Shown: positions 1-12,149, counted from the first letter of the stretch. The stretch: 64,000 bases of DNA from Rhytidiadelphus loreus (GCA_947034895.1 OX344762.1:70178981-70242980), one strand, 5' to 3'. Notes: generated by a model not told the origin, from the letters alone. Made by a program: numbers and translations.

Positions 1-2237
1 TAAAGTGAAGCAATGTTATTAAGTGTGCTTGATGTGCTTCAGTAGACATCATCTTCAAACATCTCAATGTTTCATACACACTAATACATGTGATTGTATT
101 GTCTTTACATTTTAAACAAGTTTCTTTAGCTTATTCATTTTTCTCTTTGAAAATGCACAATTTTTTAGTCAACATATATATGTGGCATAATGCTAAATAT
201 TTTGGGCATATTAGTGATTCATTGATATTCTATAATATAGAGAATTTTTTGTAAAACCAATGGCAACTTTTGAATTTTGAATAGCATCTACAATAGTGGC
301 CAAAAATCACTCTTGAGATAACCTATGGAGTTAATTGCCACCTAGTCAAATTTCTAATACATTAGTGAACTCAATGGTTCTTTCACTAGTTATTTTAGGC
401 ATATTTTTTACTTGTTCAAATTCAATACATGTCATTTATAGCTTTAAAATTCATGCTTTAAAATTAATATCTTAATTGAATTCATATTCAAGTAAAGCAT
501 ATTGAATTGAGAGTCATAAAGAAATCCAAATGTTTTACAAATTTTTAGAATAAATGGTTATTTTTTAGGAATATCTAGTTTCACAAGAATTTATACGGAC
601 AATTGAGAATGTTTAATTTGTTCTAATATTTAAGCTTAAGGAATTTGTGAATTTGAGTGTGAGTTTATGTTGCAAAACAAATTGTTCATTAAGCTTAGTA
701 TAATATTCCAATTTTACACATGCAATGTCAAGTTCAATCACTTTCACATCTTCCTTCTAACTTCTTACATATTCTACTTTGTAATATAATTTGAATATAA
801 TTTTATTAAAATTGATAAATTTTAACTCATTATTTTTATAAATGTTGAGTTTGGTTCAATTAATGAATTAATGATAGGTTGTAATCATTGTGGAATATAA
901 AATTTGTTATTTACTACTACAAAAAAATTAAAAAATTCAATTTTTTTTTAAATTACAAAAAATTTAATATAAGGTACGCTTATGCTTTTTATATTCTTAC
1001 AAAGATTGAGACTATTGGAGTTTCAATTATGACAAAAATCAAGAATTCATCATATTGATTATAAGTAGAAATTTCCAAATTAAATCAAACTACTACATTT
1101 ATTATTTTCAATAATTGATATAATAAATGAACATGGTACTTACCATTGATCAGGGTTGTTGTATTGTATGTCTAACCATTGTTTCTTGTGTTAGACAAGT
1201 GTTGAGTATATGTGACATTTACAAGTCATTTTTTCATGTAGTTTAGTTTTTTTACCTTGCGGTAAATGGTTTAATCCTATGTGGTTGACTCCTAAGATTG
1301 ACATGGAAAGCCATAACTTTATCAACAAGTTTCAAGGAGGTGCATTGTTTTATGTTACAAAAAACATAAATTTCATTTAGATTGTGTTCACTTGAGAGTA
1401 ACAAGGTTTTCTTCTAGTGGTAAAGGAACAACTGTAGATGAGTGAAAGGGCAAATGCAGGTGGGTAAAGGGGTGACCATGCATAGATAAGGGGCAAGGGC
1501 AAATGGATGAAGGAGCAAATGAGGTGGATGACGGGACAAATGCGGAAGAAGAAAATTCCAATCTCCTTGTTGGATATTCTCTCAGTACAAAGAGAATTTG
1601 AAGATTAGTTTGCTAGCATGCAACTGTAAACTAAACACATTATGATCAATATAATTGAAAAATATGGAAATATATATTTAGTTCCTATATATGGATTCGA
1701 CCATACCTATTCTAAGATTAAACACCCAAATTTGGAGAGTAGAAGACTAGATAGAGGTACAATACATCTAATTGGCCATTCACCTAGATTCCAAATCCTA
1801 TGTTCTTCATAAACCTATGTCGGGCACTTGAACATGATTTCGACATATCTATAACTCATGAGAATTGAAGCTTTGGAACTTTAGCTAAGGTCCTTACATT
1901 TTTAGTTTTTTTATAACTTTACATTGATCTATTGTGTCCTAGTTCCGTCTTTTATAATTCACCACTAGCTCTACATCAACAACCCTCAATTCTTGCACAT
2001 TTAAAAACTCTCTCAAATTGTTCTTACTAAATTGGATAAAAGCGCGCGCCCTTTTGCAATACAATATCATTAATTCATCAAATTTATGTCCTTCAAAACT
2101 CAGGGTAATGTACAACTAAGCTTCAAAAACTCCTAAGGGAGGTTTAGGAAGAACATATACTTTGTATAGGTGGATGGCTGATCAAATTTATTGTACTTCT
2201 AGTCTTCTACATATCATGAATTTGACTTCTAGGGGTG
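1..2237. other. intergenic, no gene recognised
   Basis: This stretch is AT-rich with frequent stops in all frames, and I recognise no protein, RNA gene or element end in it. The only local structure is a degenerate purine-rich patch around 1435-1545, where a phrase close to GGGCAAATG plus a G-rich tail recurs about four times. It ends at the target-site duplication of the large element that starts at 2248. Confidence 0.6.
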
Positions 2238-2247
2238 GTCCATATCA
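2238..2247 (+). repeat. left target-site duplication of the 12.4-kb MULE
   Basis: The 10 bases GTCCATATCA lie immediately outside the left terminal repeat and recur exactly, in the same orientation, at 14609-14618 immediately outside the right one. A direct duplication of 8-11 bp is characteristic of the Mutator superfamily. Confidence 0.85.
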
Positions 2248-2320
2248 GGACGATGCTATTTTGCGTGCGTAGAGCGGTGAGCAGTGAGCGTACGGTCGCG
2301 AGCGTAGAACGCAAAAAGTT
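2248..2320 (+). repeat. MULE left terminal inverted repeat
   Basis: A 73-bp arm matches the reverse complement of 14536-14608 with about 10 mismatches and no gaps. It is markedly GC-rich compared with its surroundings. It contains the short phrases GGTGAGC, AGTGAGCG and GCGAGCG in succession, a degenerate internal repetition that may be a transposase-binding array. Confidence 0.85.
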
Positions 2321-2589
2321 TGATAATTTCTTGAAATGGGCAATAAAGTGAAAGTTTAGGGTTTTTTTAGAAGGAGGAATTCTTAAATTAGTATTAATGG
2401 TGGACCTATGACCGTAGAATATTTTGCAGAATTTTTCTGCATAAAAAATGTAAGGTGGCCAAATATGTATTTTAAGGTCGAAGAAAGATGCAAGTTTCAA
2501 GATGAAGGGTCTATAACCGTGGAGTCTAGGGATACGAATGATTAAAATATATAGTTTTTGTGGTCGTGAATGTAAGCGCCATGGAAACA

Positions 2590-3115
2590 AGAAATGGTGG
2601 ATATTGTGAGGGATGAAAGAGATTTCTTTGCAAGAGAGGTGTTCGAGAGAGTTCTAGAGATGGAAAGGAGTAAGAGAGTTCAAGAGAGGGACAATTGGTA
2701 TGGAAGATTTACATAATTTGAGAGATGGGGGCCCAAGGTTAGATTAAAGAGGGTCAAGGCATTAGATAGGAAAAGCAAAGGAAATAAGCGAGGGTTATGT
2801 AGACATTTTCTTTGGAGACAGAGATTGGAAGTAGAGAAGTTAAGAGTTAATTGGAGGAACAATTAAGGAGTGGGTTTAGGGTGGAAGAAAGAGACGGATA
2901 TTGAGACCAGGAAAAGGATGTTGTTTAGTTTAGGAAAAATTCTGCAAACGATAAGGGGCCAAGGGGGGGTGGTATGAGGTTTTCAGATCTGTTGGAGGGA
3001 GACGTACTTGGATTTAGGTTTAAGGTAGAGAATAGGAAGGAGGCGGGGACTAAGGATTGGGGTGAGTTAGTGGCAGTTGAACAAAAATTGAGCTATGCAA
3101 ACAAAAATTGGACAA
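2590..3115 (+). other. G-rich, C-poor strand-skewed block
   Basis: About 500 bp of the + strand are rich in G and A and almost empty of C; for example 2641-2700 has four C in 60 bases. No frame gives a convincing protein. It lies between the left MULE end and the transposase relic. The skew may reflect ancient coding on one strand or strand-biased decay. Confidence 0.4.
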
Positions 3116-3278
3116 ATGATTTAGGCACCAACATGACCATGTACAAGCTTTGATGGTGGCCCTTTTAGTCTCACCATCGTTTTCATATTAGTGAAAAATA
3201 ATGTCTTAATAGTATGAATAATAATTACACTCCATAATAATTTAGGAGTAGAATCTGAAGAACTCTTTTAATCTCATT

Positions 3279-5327
3279 CTAGCTGAAACTAGGAGTGTGA
3301 ATGAAGATATCAACCTCTGGATCTAGGCTACAGACTATGTTGAAGATGAAGTAGATGTGCTTATAATACGTCCATGCACCGCGCTTGCCGAGTGACTTGT
3401 TAGACATATCCTTGAAAGATTGGCAGTCACAGTTCGGGAACTGGCCAATCGTCAACAAGTATTTAGAAAGCTTAGATATGCTTCTAGACTCAAAAGTCAC
3501 AATGCAGTCCAAAGCTGGAGGAGGTACCATCAGAATTGAACAGATCTTTCCAACAACTGATAGGGCAAAGGCGCAGCTATTATGATGTTTGGTAGTCGGA
3601 GCAGAAGGATTTTTTCTAATATTCTTACCATACCTCTTTGTGGGGTGATCCGCAGGGTTAGGGGGTGGAGGATAATCGTCCAGATTCACGGATATTCCAT
3701 CATTGAAGAGTTGTCGTGGAGACAATTGGACGTGCTCGGCAAGAGAGAACTCGGCATTTTCTAGAGAGAGAATCTCTTTCCTGCTTAAGTTTGTGCCCAT
3801 AATAACAGGCCAGACATCCGAGATAGGTGGTTTGGAAACCACCCATTTTCGACTAGTGCCCTCCACACAGCGATGGATGTCATCATTGCAGAAGAAAAAC
3901 TGCATTCTCTCCAATCTAGTCTTCTTATAATTGTTCATGAGACCAATATAAGTAGGGGCAGCTATACTGCGATTGTCTTGCACAATCCTGGCCACGCACT
4001 TCTTCTTCGTCATGCTTGAACTTGTCCAAAACGGGGACAAGTTCGTCCACTGCCAACATCTTATGGGGAGTATCTTTTGCGCATAAAAGGAATTCGCCGA
4101 GGTACTCCTTACTTGCCTCAAGGACAATGACAGAATTAGTCGCCGATGGAATCCGTTCTACCTACTTGCCAATAAGAGATCGGAGTTTTGCGGAGGAGTC
4201 TCTATAATTTCCCTTCTTCACTGGATGGCTATGGATTGCGAGATGCACGCAAGCTCGGGTCATCAAATTGGAGCCATGTACGTAGTAGATCCTAGCAGGA
4301 CAACTTCCAATGCATGTCGGCGGAACTTGACAGATTGAGCATGCAATTGTAGAATGCAATGGAGGATCAAAGTGTAGAACAAAGGGGGACGAGGCGGTAC
4401 TATTCCACTCAGTCTCATTCAACGGTTACAATCGGTGCCGTCGGTCTAAATATTCGCATGAATTGTTTGTACACCGGAGGTGCCCCAAACAAGCCAAAGT
4501 TCAGAAAGTAAGGTGAGAGTCAGACTGGATGTGCGTCGTCACTGTTCGGGTCCATGCATGTCCGACATCTTTTTTATCCATTCCATGCAACCGCCCAGCC
4601 TTATTTGATGATGGGTACTTTCCTATAGGTGGAAGTTCAAATATGACATCCCCATCAAACTCCGGAGGCAGAAAATCTACCTTCTTTATTGGAATGGAAG
4701 TGTAATCTAATTTACCGAGTACTGACTTCGCACCTCGGTAGGAGCTCAGATTGCGGAGGCATTGCACAATACTATCAACGGAGGAGAGTGGGGGTTTCAC
4801 ATGCACCGATTCTGCACGATGTAAAATCGGGGCATTATGAACAACATGTGCAGATTCTAAATTGGGGCGACAACTAGCAGGTTTTGGTAGAATGCACTCA
4901 CTATCCAAATCGTCACTAAGAACTAGAACATGGATCTCCGGAGGCTCTAGTTTGACCTTCTGGAGTAGAGGGGTGACATCAGTAGCTGTGGTAGAACGGC
5001 CAGGAGTTAAAGTATTAGAACCAATAACTAGTGGAAGGTCCATCAGTCCATACACTCGATAATTTCCAGGCATCAACAACCACACCGACCACCAACACGA
5101 GTAGTTGACAATTGAGCAACAATATGTGATACCACATTAGAGATTCAATCAACAACATCCATGTCCACATGCAAACTCCCTTCAAGAATATTGAACCATG
5201 AAGCTAAACGGCTACCACTACCTATCGAGTAACCCTCTTCCCCCACAATGAAAGAAATCAGGATAGTTTGCCCCTCTCCCCTGATGAAAACAGTGACTAA
5301 GCCGCCATTATGCAAGGCAACCATCAA
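3279..5327 (-). pseudogene. decayed MULE-type protein with zinc-finger N-terminus and SWIM-like C-terminus
   Basis: Four minus-strand open blocks run in order: 5327-5145, 5085-4501, 4422-4162 and 4127-3279. They read as one protein interrupted by stops (in-frame TGA at 4501-4503, another stop between 4440 and 4422, and one near 4160) and by a frame change near 4000. The second and third blocks share a frame, and translation continues sensibly through the stops with the cysteine-rich phrase CLGHLRC, then CICQVPPTCIGSCPARIYYVHG, a zinc-binding pattern. The last block ends with GQFPNCDCQSFKDMSN and, 12 residues on, YYKHIYFIF. This is the CxC...CxH layout of a SWIM zinc finger with the third cysteine replaced by tyrosine. 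SWIM fingers end many MULE transposases. I see no DDE catalytic domain between the two parts, so it may be deleted, or the family may not be a transposase. The setting inside MULE ends supports a transposase-related role. Confidence 0.6.
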
Positions 5328-5655
5328 ACTAGTTGAAAAGATAGATAGAGCGATTTCAAGGCTAAAGAGGAAGTGGGCAGGAGTGGAGAGGCACTTAGAA
5401 CTTCAGAAACTCATTGTTATTTAAGATGTTGTAATTGATTTAAACATGGTACAACAGGTAGTAAGTTAATAGGGTGGATTGTGATTTGGTATACGAGTTG
5501 AGTTTAAAGGAGCAGAGCAACTGTAATTTGTAATAAATTAGTAACCACTTTGACAGATTATAATTAGGTGCTAGTCTCTAGAGTAGAGTGGAGGCTGATG
5601 AGTTAGCCGTCATTTGTTCAAAATTATTCTTTTCATATTAGATACTAGCGGTTGG
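5328..5655. other. MULE interior, nothing recognised
   Basis: The stretch between the 5' side of the decayed minus-strand gene and the foldback element shows no open frame and no repeat that I recognise. If the minus-strand gene was once active, its promoter would lie here. Confidence 0.4.
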
Positions 5656-6295
5656 TGCTTGCTATGCTATGCATTAATTATTAGAATTTTATTAGAATTT
5701 TTATATATTAGATAAAATGCAGAACAAAAATTCAATAAATCTTCAAATATAAATTACTAAAATCTTTGTATAATTTTGTTTATAAGTAAGCATATATTGA
5801 AATGAACAATAGAAATTTATTGAATGATGAATGAAATATATGCTGCAATGGTGAATATTGTAAAAGATAGACATTTATTGTAATGCATTCAATAAATGAC
5901 TCAATTGTTACAAACAATGGCAACCCAAAAACTTGGTGAATTGAAAAGAAAAACTCGTAAATTTCAAAAACTTCATGAACAACTTAATTGTTGTGAAATC
6001 CAAAACTGCTTCAATTAAATAAATTTCTCAAATCATTTGGTAGTAGCAATAGAATTTTGAAATCATAAAAGCTGTAAAAGAGATATTATAGAGGTAATTG
6101 CAAATTACTACTCTATTTCTGTAATATAACATTGTATAAAAATATTATTTTTATGTATGCATGATTGAAAATATTTTTACAAAATATTAAAATTAGTTAT
6201 TTCAAAGACTTATTGAAATCATTATCATGCATTCTATTCAAATATATCAAAATTTTACTAATATGTGATACAATGAATGCATAGCATAGCAAGCA
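5656..6295. mobile_element. 640-bp element with inverted ends
   Basis: The 20-base end TGCTTGCTATGCTATGCATT at 5656 recurs as a perfect inverted copy ending at 6295. The interior is very AT-rich and has no reading frame, as in a miniature inverted-repeat element. No convincing target duplication is seen beside the arms, so the superfamily is undetermined. Confidence 0.5.
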
Positions 6296-7320
6296 TGAGC
6301 CCTTATTATTAATGGTAGCATTTATGATATTACAGAGAGAGTTATGATTTTAGTAGTATGATGAACTGATGATCGACGTGTCTATCGAAGCGGCTAATGT
6401 ACAAGATTCAAAGTGAATATTGGGAGATAGTATACAGAAGTACAAAGCTAAAATTGGTTTCAATTAAAGCAATGGCGGCAATACAAAATGAAATTGAGTT
6501 TGTTAGTCTAAATGAAGTCTTCAATTATTTGGTTTAGCATTAATATAATGAGATCATGTCGGTACAAATGGAGGATTCGGATGGAATTAATACCTAGCAC
6601 CAAGGCACTTACCTAATTGTGGAATGATGGAATTTAATATTCTAGGATAGAGAATATATGGATGAAGGTAATGGGGCACCGGTTTGTAGAGATTGGCCAG
6701 GAATCACATACTAGAAGTATGCCAAAGGGAAAGAAAAAAGCTCTTTACTTTACAAATCCAAAGCAATTGAAAAGGTCGAAGTAGATTAGGAGTTGAGATC
6801 CAACACAATGAGATTAGACGTAGGAGAGACGGTCAAAGTATTGCAGTTCCCAGATATTGATTGTGTGGGTAAACAAATGCAACGGGATAATTCTATAGCC
6901 TTACAAGGAATAGTTGAAACCGCCATGGTTCGAGGGCATCCAAATTCTTCAAGCCCAAGGGCGTAACAATGTGGATGCACCAATGTTCATGATGGGGAGC
7001 CAAATGAAGACGTGACCCCTACAGCAGATATTTGGATAGCTTGGGGAGGCATCATTAGAGTATCTTTTTTGAGGTGCCATTCATATTTGTGAGGTTGAGA
7101 CTTGTGTCTTCACTGCAATTCAGAAAGTGTGTTTGGGTGGGTCTCCGCCAATCGTTGGCCCTAATTGGCAATAGTCAAATTCTGTCAAAGTGACATTGTA
7201 GGCAATCTTTTGTTTTTGTTTTCCTTTGAGGCGTTGATGTGGGATTGTGGGTATCGAGAGTGCATATAGAGTGTCTTCAAGCGGTTTTAGGGTTTATCTT
7301 GTCATGTTCGCATTCAAAAA
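6296..7320. other. MULE interior, nothing recognised
   Basis: I see no recognisable protein. A 65-codon minus-strand open stretch (6983-6786) has several cysteines but no motif that I can place. From about 7000 the base composition becomes less AT-rich toward the methyltransferase-like fragments that follow. Confidence 0.35.
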
Positions 7321-7644
7321 AAATTGCACGTGTATGAGCTGCGTTCGATAGCTTGGGGCGTTGGGGTTTTGTTGAAACGCCCGGTCAACCATTTGACTCA
7401 AAGAATTCGGCGTGCGCAGGAGGCGACCCTTCGAACCGGAGCAGACACGAGGAAGGATTTGCGGAAATACCAACAGCAATGGCAGGTACATTGTGACAGG
7501 CCTTTTAGAATAGTCAATGAATAATTGTGTTTTGCGTAGCGGAAATTAGATGTTTTGTTAAGATTAATTTCGGACAAGAACAGGATTTAGGGTGGTTTCC
7601 GGTCTCTCAAAAGCAATGCTGACGTCAACGTTGCTTTTGGGAGC

Positions 7645-7780
7645 TGGTAGTTGCTGGAGAGAGCGCCCTCCAAAAGATGAAGCCGACATCGGCTATGGTT
7701 TTGGAGGGTTGTTGGGGAAACAACGAGTGGGCCCAAAAAAACGACGCCGATGTCAGCTGGGCTTTCGGAGCGCCGCTGGC
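7645..7780 (+). repeat. 135-bp direct repeat, copy 1
   Basis: It matches 8361-8496 closely in the same orientation, about 716 bp apart. It contains near-palindromes of the form GCCGACATCGGC and GCCGATGTC(A/G)GC about 60 bp apart in opposite orientation, so the segment can fold back on itself. Just upstream, 7609-7640 holds a small hairpin with arms CAAAAGCAA and TTGCTTTTG. Confidence 0.7.
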
Positions 7781-8107
7781 CGTTCAGACAATAACCCCAC
7801 AAAGGTGTCGCCGACGTCGGATGTCGTGCTAATAAAATGTGATCCCAAAGCCATGACATCGTTCCGGAGATGGGGTTGCAACGCAGCCAAAGGCTTCATC
7901 CTGCAGAGTGGAATGTTTAATTTGGACTTGTTCCTTGGCTTAAAACGAAGCCGGTCGAGCACCACATTTGTATTCATGGACTTTTTTGCAATTTGAGCAT
8001 CCTCTCCTTTTCCAATTCTTCCGCAGACATCTCTGTTGTACTATCATAATTCAAATCCATGGGCCGGCCAACATTGCCATTATGCTCTCCTTTAACACCT
8101 TTGTCAA

Positions 8108-8179
8108 GTTCACCAACAACAAAAGAACCCCGGTCAATGTTAAGTTCACCAACATCAAAACAACTCCGATCAATGCCAG
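8108..8179 (+). repeat. 36-bp tandem repeat, two copies
   Basis: The phrase beginning AAGTTCACCAACA and ending GATCAATG or GGTCAATG occurs twice head to tail, with roughly ten differences. It lies between the two 135-bp repeats. Confidence 0.55.
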
Positions 8180-8360
8180 CAAATGGAGGACAACATCAAA
8201 AACGGCACCAAAATGGGAAATTTAGAAACCTGATCCGGCAATTTCCGGCTGTGAAAGACTCTTGCTCCTCCGCTTCTGCGTCACTTTGACGAATAGTATC
8301 TTCCATTGCATCACCTAAACCAGATGCTCAGAGTTAGGGCAAAAATAATTTGTTGTAAAA

Positions 8361-8496
8361 TGCCAGCAATTGTTGGAGAGAGCGCCCCCCAAAAGATGAA
8401 GCCGACATCGGCTATGGTTTTGGAGGGCTGTTGGGGGAACAATGAGTGGGCCCAAAAAAACAACGCCGATGTCGGCTGGGCTTTCGGAGCGCCGCC
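8361..8496 (+). repeat. 135-bp direct repeat, copy 2
   Basis: This is the second copy of 7645-7780, in the same orientation and with the same paired GCCGACATCGGC-type palindromes. It ends just before a perfect 19-bp hairpin. Confidence 0.7.
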
Positions 8497-8498
8497 TT

Positions 8499-8547
8499 AT
8501 TGACTGGCTGCAAACTTTGGAGGCCAATAAGTTTGCAGCCAGTCAAT
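8499..8547. repeat. perfect 19-bp stem hairpin
   Basis: Bases 8499-8517 are exactly reverse-complementary to 8529-8547, leaving an 11-nt loop. The arm reads ATTGACTGGCTGCAAACTT. Lying in a GC-richer stretch with other small hairpins, it could extrude as a cruciform or fold in RNA. No terminator role is expected in a plant nucleus. Confidence 0.85.
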
Positions 8548-11189
8548 GCAGATTCGTCCGATTCGTCTGTGAACAGTAAGATTCTGTCCAATATGAAAAC
8601 CCTGATTCAGGTAATACTTTGCAAGCATGTAAGGCAATTGGCCGCTACATTCGATAATTTCACTTTTGTCGAAATGGGGCTTTTAACTAACTCAATTTCT
8701 TGTTGAATTCAGGTAATTCTGTGCAAGCATGCAAGGCAATTGGCTGCCACATTGTTGCCCTTGAGGAAGACACCGAAGTCTTTGATGTGAAGTTGAAGCC
8801 GTATCTGACTCTGCCTCCTTGGCCGATTTTGGCTACATCTGCGTCTGTGTTGCCTGCAATTGATATTGACCCTCCAATCCGCTTTGTGAAGAAGAAGAAC
8901 CTTGAGTAAGTGAGTTAACTTTGGATTTCTTTCATTTTGCCAATTGAACTCTACTTGTCAATACTTACATAATCATACTAATTGTATTTCTGATTTTTCA
9001 GACTGAGGGTAATGATTGTCTCACCGATAAAAGACTACGTGATGGTTCCATGGGATGCTGAAGTTGTAGATCTTCAAGCAGCCGCGTCCTCCCCAAGTTC
9101 GGCATCACCACAGCGGCAAATTGATCCCCAAGTTCGTAGATTCATTGACGACGAGGTTGTTGTTGAGATGCATTATCTCTCATCATTGTCTAACAGTTCT
9201 AGTGATTGGAGGATATGAATTTTGAGATTTCTTATATGTTTGTGAATTTTGGATAATTACATCAGTGAATCTACTGATAATTTTCAATGGTTTTCTTCTT
9301 CCTTCCACTCTTTCATTCTATTCTTTGTATTAATCCCTTCACCCCTCAACGCCCAAGGGGCCTAAAAATGGCCTCTCCGAGTTTCAAGTCCAATTCAAAG
9401 TGCTGTAACTTTTGCATCCAATGTCCAAATTCAATGAAAACTGTTGGAAAATTTGCACTCTCTTTTCTGGTTTGTGTGGTAAAATTTTCAGATCAATCCA
9501 AGATGTACTGATTTTTTGTAAGCCAATCGAAATTCAGACGTTCAAGTTGAGTTCACCAAACTGCTAATGATGGCTGCAACTTCGGGGACTTGTACCTCAT
9601 TCATCCAATGTTTGTTTTCAAAAAAAATTGTTGGGTTATGTTTCCCTTTAAATCTAGTTATTGTGGAAAAAATTTCATGTCAATCCAAGTTGTTTTGAAG
9701 GTTTGGGAGCAATTCGAAGTTCAAAATCCCGACATTTTTGGACTACAGCAAACTTCCGCAGCTTGTTTCTTCTTCATATAGTGTCCGTTTGCAATAAAAG
9801 TTTTTGGAAAAGTTGCGCATACTAGTCTAGTTTATGTAGCTAAAATTTCATTTTAATCGATAAAGTTATGAGTGACTAAGAAGCATTTTAGTAGAAGGAG
9901 GTTCAGCTTTAGATGTGTTTTCTTGCAACTTTTCTTGCTATTTTTTGACATTTGAATGCCATTTTGCAGACACAATGAGTCAATTCAATGATGCTTTTTT
10001 TTCACAAATGTGTTTGAATGTTGATTTTGAATCACTTTGTTGTTTAAATTTTTTTCATTTGAGGAGGTCTAGAAATCAAATTTCACCTCCAAATGTGTTT
10101 CTAGGAAAATTTCAGAATCTTCTTTTTACACTAAAACATTATAACACTACAAGAAATTGGGCTATTTTGTGACTGCGGAAGAATGACTGCATGTCCGATG
10201 TGACTAAACAATGACTACAGCTCCCTAATTGCACCGGATTTTCTGGCTCCACATCTGCCGAGTCATTCGGGAGTCGTGAACGTGACTGTGGGATGAGCGG
10301 TTTCAAAATGCCAAGGTTTCATCCTCTGAAGTCTGTCCAAAACTCCGCCAAGCATCCAACGGAAAGTCTACAGTCGTGCCAGAGTAACAAGGAGTCATAC
10401 ATTGTCACTACAAGTCACTTGTTTGTGACTACATAGTCACTTCCCAATGACTTCAACATGACTTGACAACTTATGTGGGCATTTCCTTAAAGACAGGGTG
10501 CTTTATTTCTTTTAATGTACTTTTCTTTTATTGTAGTATGAGTTTCTTCTTCCATTTAAGACAAAAATTATAGAAGTATTTTTGGAAATTCACAAATTCC
10601 TCTTTTAGTATTTGTTTTTTGACTTGGACTTCTATATTTAGGTCTTATGTTACTTTTTATTCTTCCTTGAATTTGCATTGAGCACAAAATTTTACTTCAT
10701 CTTTAGTTTAATTAGGTCTTTTAAATGACTAAAATGTAGAAGAAGAATGTACGTACCTCCAAAACCTAAAAGCGTAATTCTTATCCCTATTTTTTATTCT
10801 CTGTCACTAGGTTTTTCACTACATCTTTTCATTCATGAATCCTACTCTTTTCATTTTATATCTTTAAAATTTATTATTCTCCCTATATATTTTCTTCTTC
10901 TAAATTTTTTTCTGTTTTTCTGTGTGATTATTATTCCTACTTTTTATCTTCCTCTCAAGTCTGAAGAGTACCACAAGTCATCTTCCTTTTATTACCCCTG
11001 TCTTCTTTTCTCTTATTTTTTCCCATGCATGGATTAATTTTTTTCACAATCCCTATTTTTGGTTCCTCTTCTCTATTTTTTTTTATTACCCATAATCTTC
11101 TTTGTGGTATTATCCCTACTTTTTTAAAGTCCATATTATTTTCATTAACTCTTTTCTTTATCTAGTCCGGCAATGTGTAAAAACTTGTT

Positions 11190-11398
11190 TTTTCCACTTT
11201 AAATGCAAATATCTTGCAATCTATGCGGTCAAAAATTCTGAAATTTTTTCCACACTTTTTTATACTAGTTGGATCTAAGATCCTACGCTTAGATGTCAAA
11301 AAAAAACATTTTAAATTCTTTTTTCCTCTTTGCTACAGAAATGGCAGTTTTTAGTGTTTCTTTAGTAGAAAAAAGGCCTCGCTCATGTAGGGGTTAAA
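11190..11398 (-). repeat. partial TTAA-element copy inside the CACTA element
   Basis: The segment ending in GTAGGGGTTAA resembles 43629-43823. It shares the order AAGATCCTACG, CAGAAATGGCAGTTTT and the terminal AGGGGTTAA. The CACTA element therefore carries a captured or internally inserted fragment of this family. Confidence 0.6.
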
Positions 11399-11965
11399 AT
11401 GATGCACTCTTGGAGACTTATTTTTATTTTTATTTTTTTTACTATTTACTAATGTTTTTTTCATAACAAACTAAAAAAATTAAGTTAGATTGACAATGCA
11501 AAGGCCAAAAACTAAAATTTAGATGACATTTAGCACCTCTAAGAGATAGAAAAACAATTTTTAATTCTAATTTTTATAGAACTAGGTTGATAACTTTTAC
11601 AATGTCTATGTTTCATCCATTGGTTTTTGTTCACAACATTGTTAAACTTCCAATTTGGACATAATCAATTTCATTGTGAAGGCCATAGTCAAAATTGAGT
11701 AAACTGTGTGACTGTATTTTGACTAAGATTTACTCTAAGGTGACTACATAATGACTTCCATGTCGCTACTCTACTATTTTAATTGCGATTTACTCTAACA
11801 CAACTATGTAATGACTTCCGCGTCACTACTCTACTATTGCATTAACATTTTACAAATCCCACATGGTTTGTTTTGCTTCCTACCACCCCACTTGTATAAA
11901 AGGCTTGTTATTTGAATTCTTTGTATTCACACACTAAGTGGCTTGAAAAGCCATTTGACACATAT

Positions 11966-12125
11966 GTATTGTGTATTATGTATTTGTATTTGTGTATGAT
12001 GTATGAATCATGTATTTGTGTATGATGTATGAATCATATATTTGTGTATGATGTATGAATCATGTGTTTGCATATGGTGTATGAATGTATTTGTATATGG
12101 TGTATGGTGTCCAGTATATGGTGTA
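11966..12125 (+). repeat. minisatellite, TATTTGTGTATGATGTATGA-type unit
   Basis: A unit of roughly 30 bp including GTATGATGTATGAATCAT repeats three to four times and then degenerates. It lies inside the CACTA element. Confidence 0.75.
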
Positions 12126-12149
12126 CTCATTTTGCACATTTCACCACAA

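Larger units (their letters stand above)
7324..9218 (+). pseudogene. fragments resembling an adenine/N4-type DNA methyltransferase, MULE cargo
   Basis: Three pieces on the + strand look like one gene broken by insertions. The first (7324-7524) ends RKYQQQWQVHCDRPFRIVNE and a stop. The second begins around 8580. Joining it across a 102-nt GT-AG interval (8611-8712) to 8713-8905 gives NPDSGNSVQACKAIGCHIV followed by ALEEDTEVFD. This resembles the SAM-binding motif I region of N6-adenine/N4-cytosine DNA methylases, which has a glycine-containing loop, an Ala-rich helix and a strand ending in an acidic residue. A clean GT-AG intron (8906-9001) then leads to 9002-9218, which ends in frame at TGA. 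An in-frame TAA lies at 8577-8579 and about 1 kb of repetitive sequence separates the first piece from the second, so the gene is broken or heavily rearranged. The family call rests on motif resemblance only, and no catalytic (D/N)PPY/W motif is seen. Confidence 0.4.

Noticed and set aside
3385..3930. Plus-strand open stretches opposite the SWIM-type relic (66, 60 and 75 codons)
   Set aside because: They are shadows of the minus-strand coding frame, which has recognisable motifs while these do not.
10747..11037. 96-codon open frame inside the CACTA element as its transposase
   Set aside because: Low-complexity Phe/Ser/Leu/Ile-rich product from T-rich DNA, with no transposase motif.
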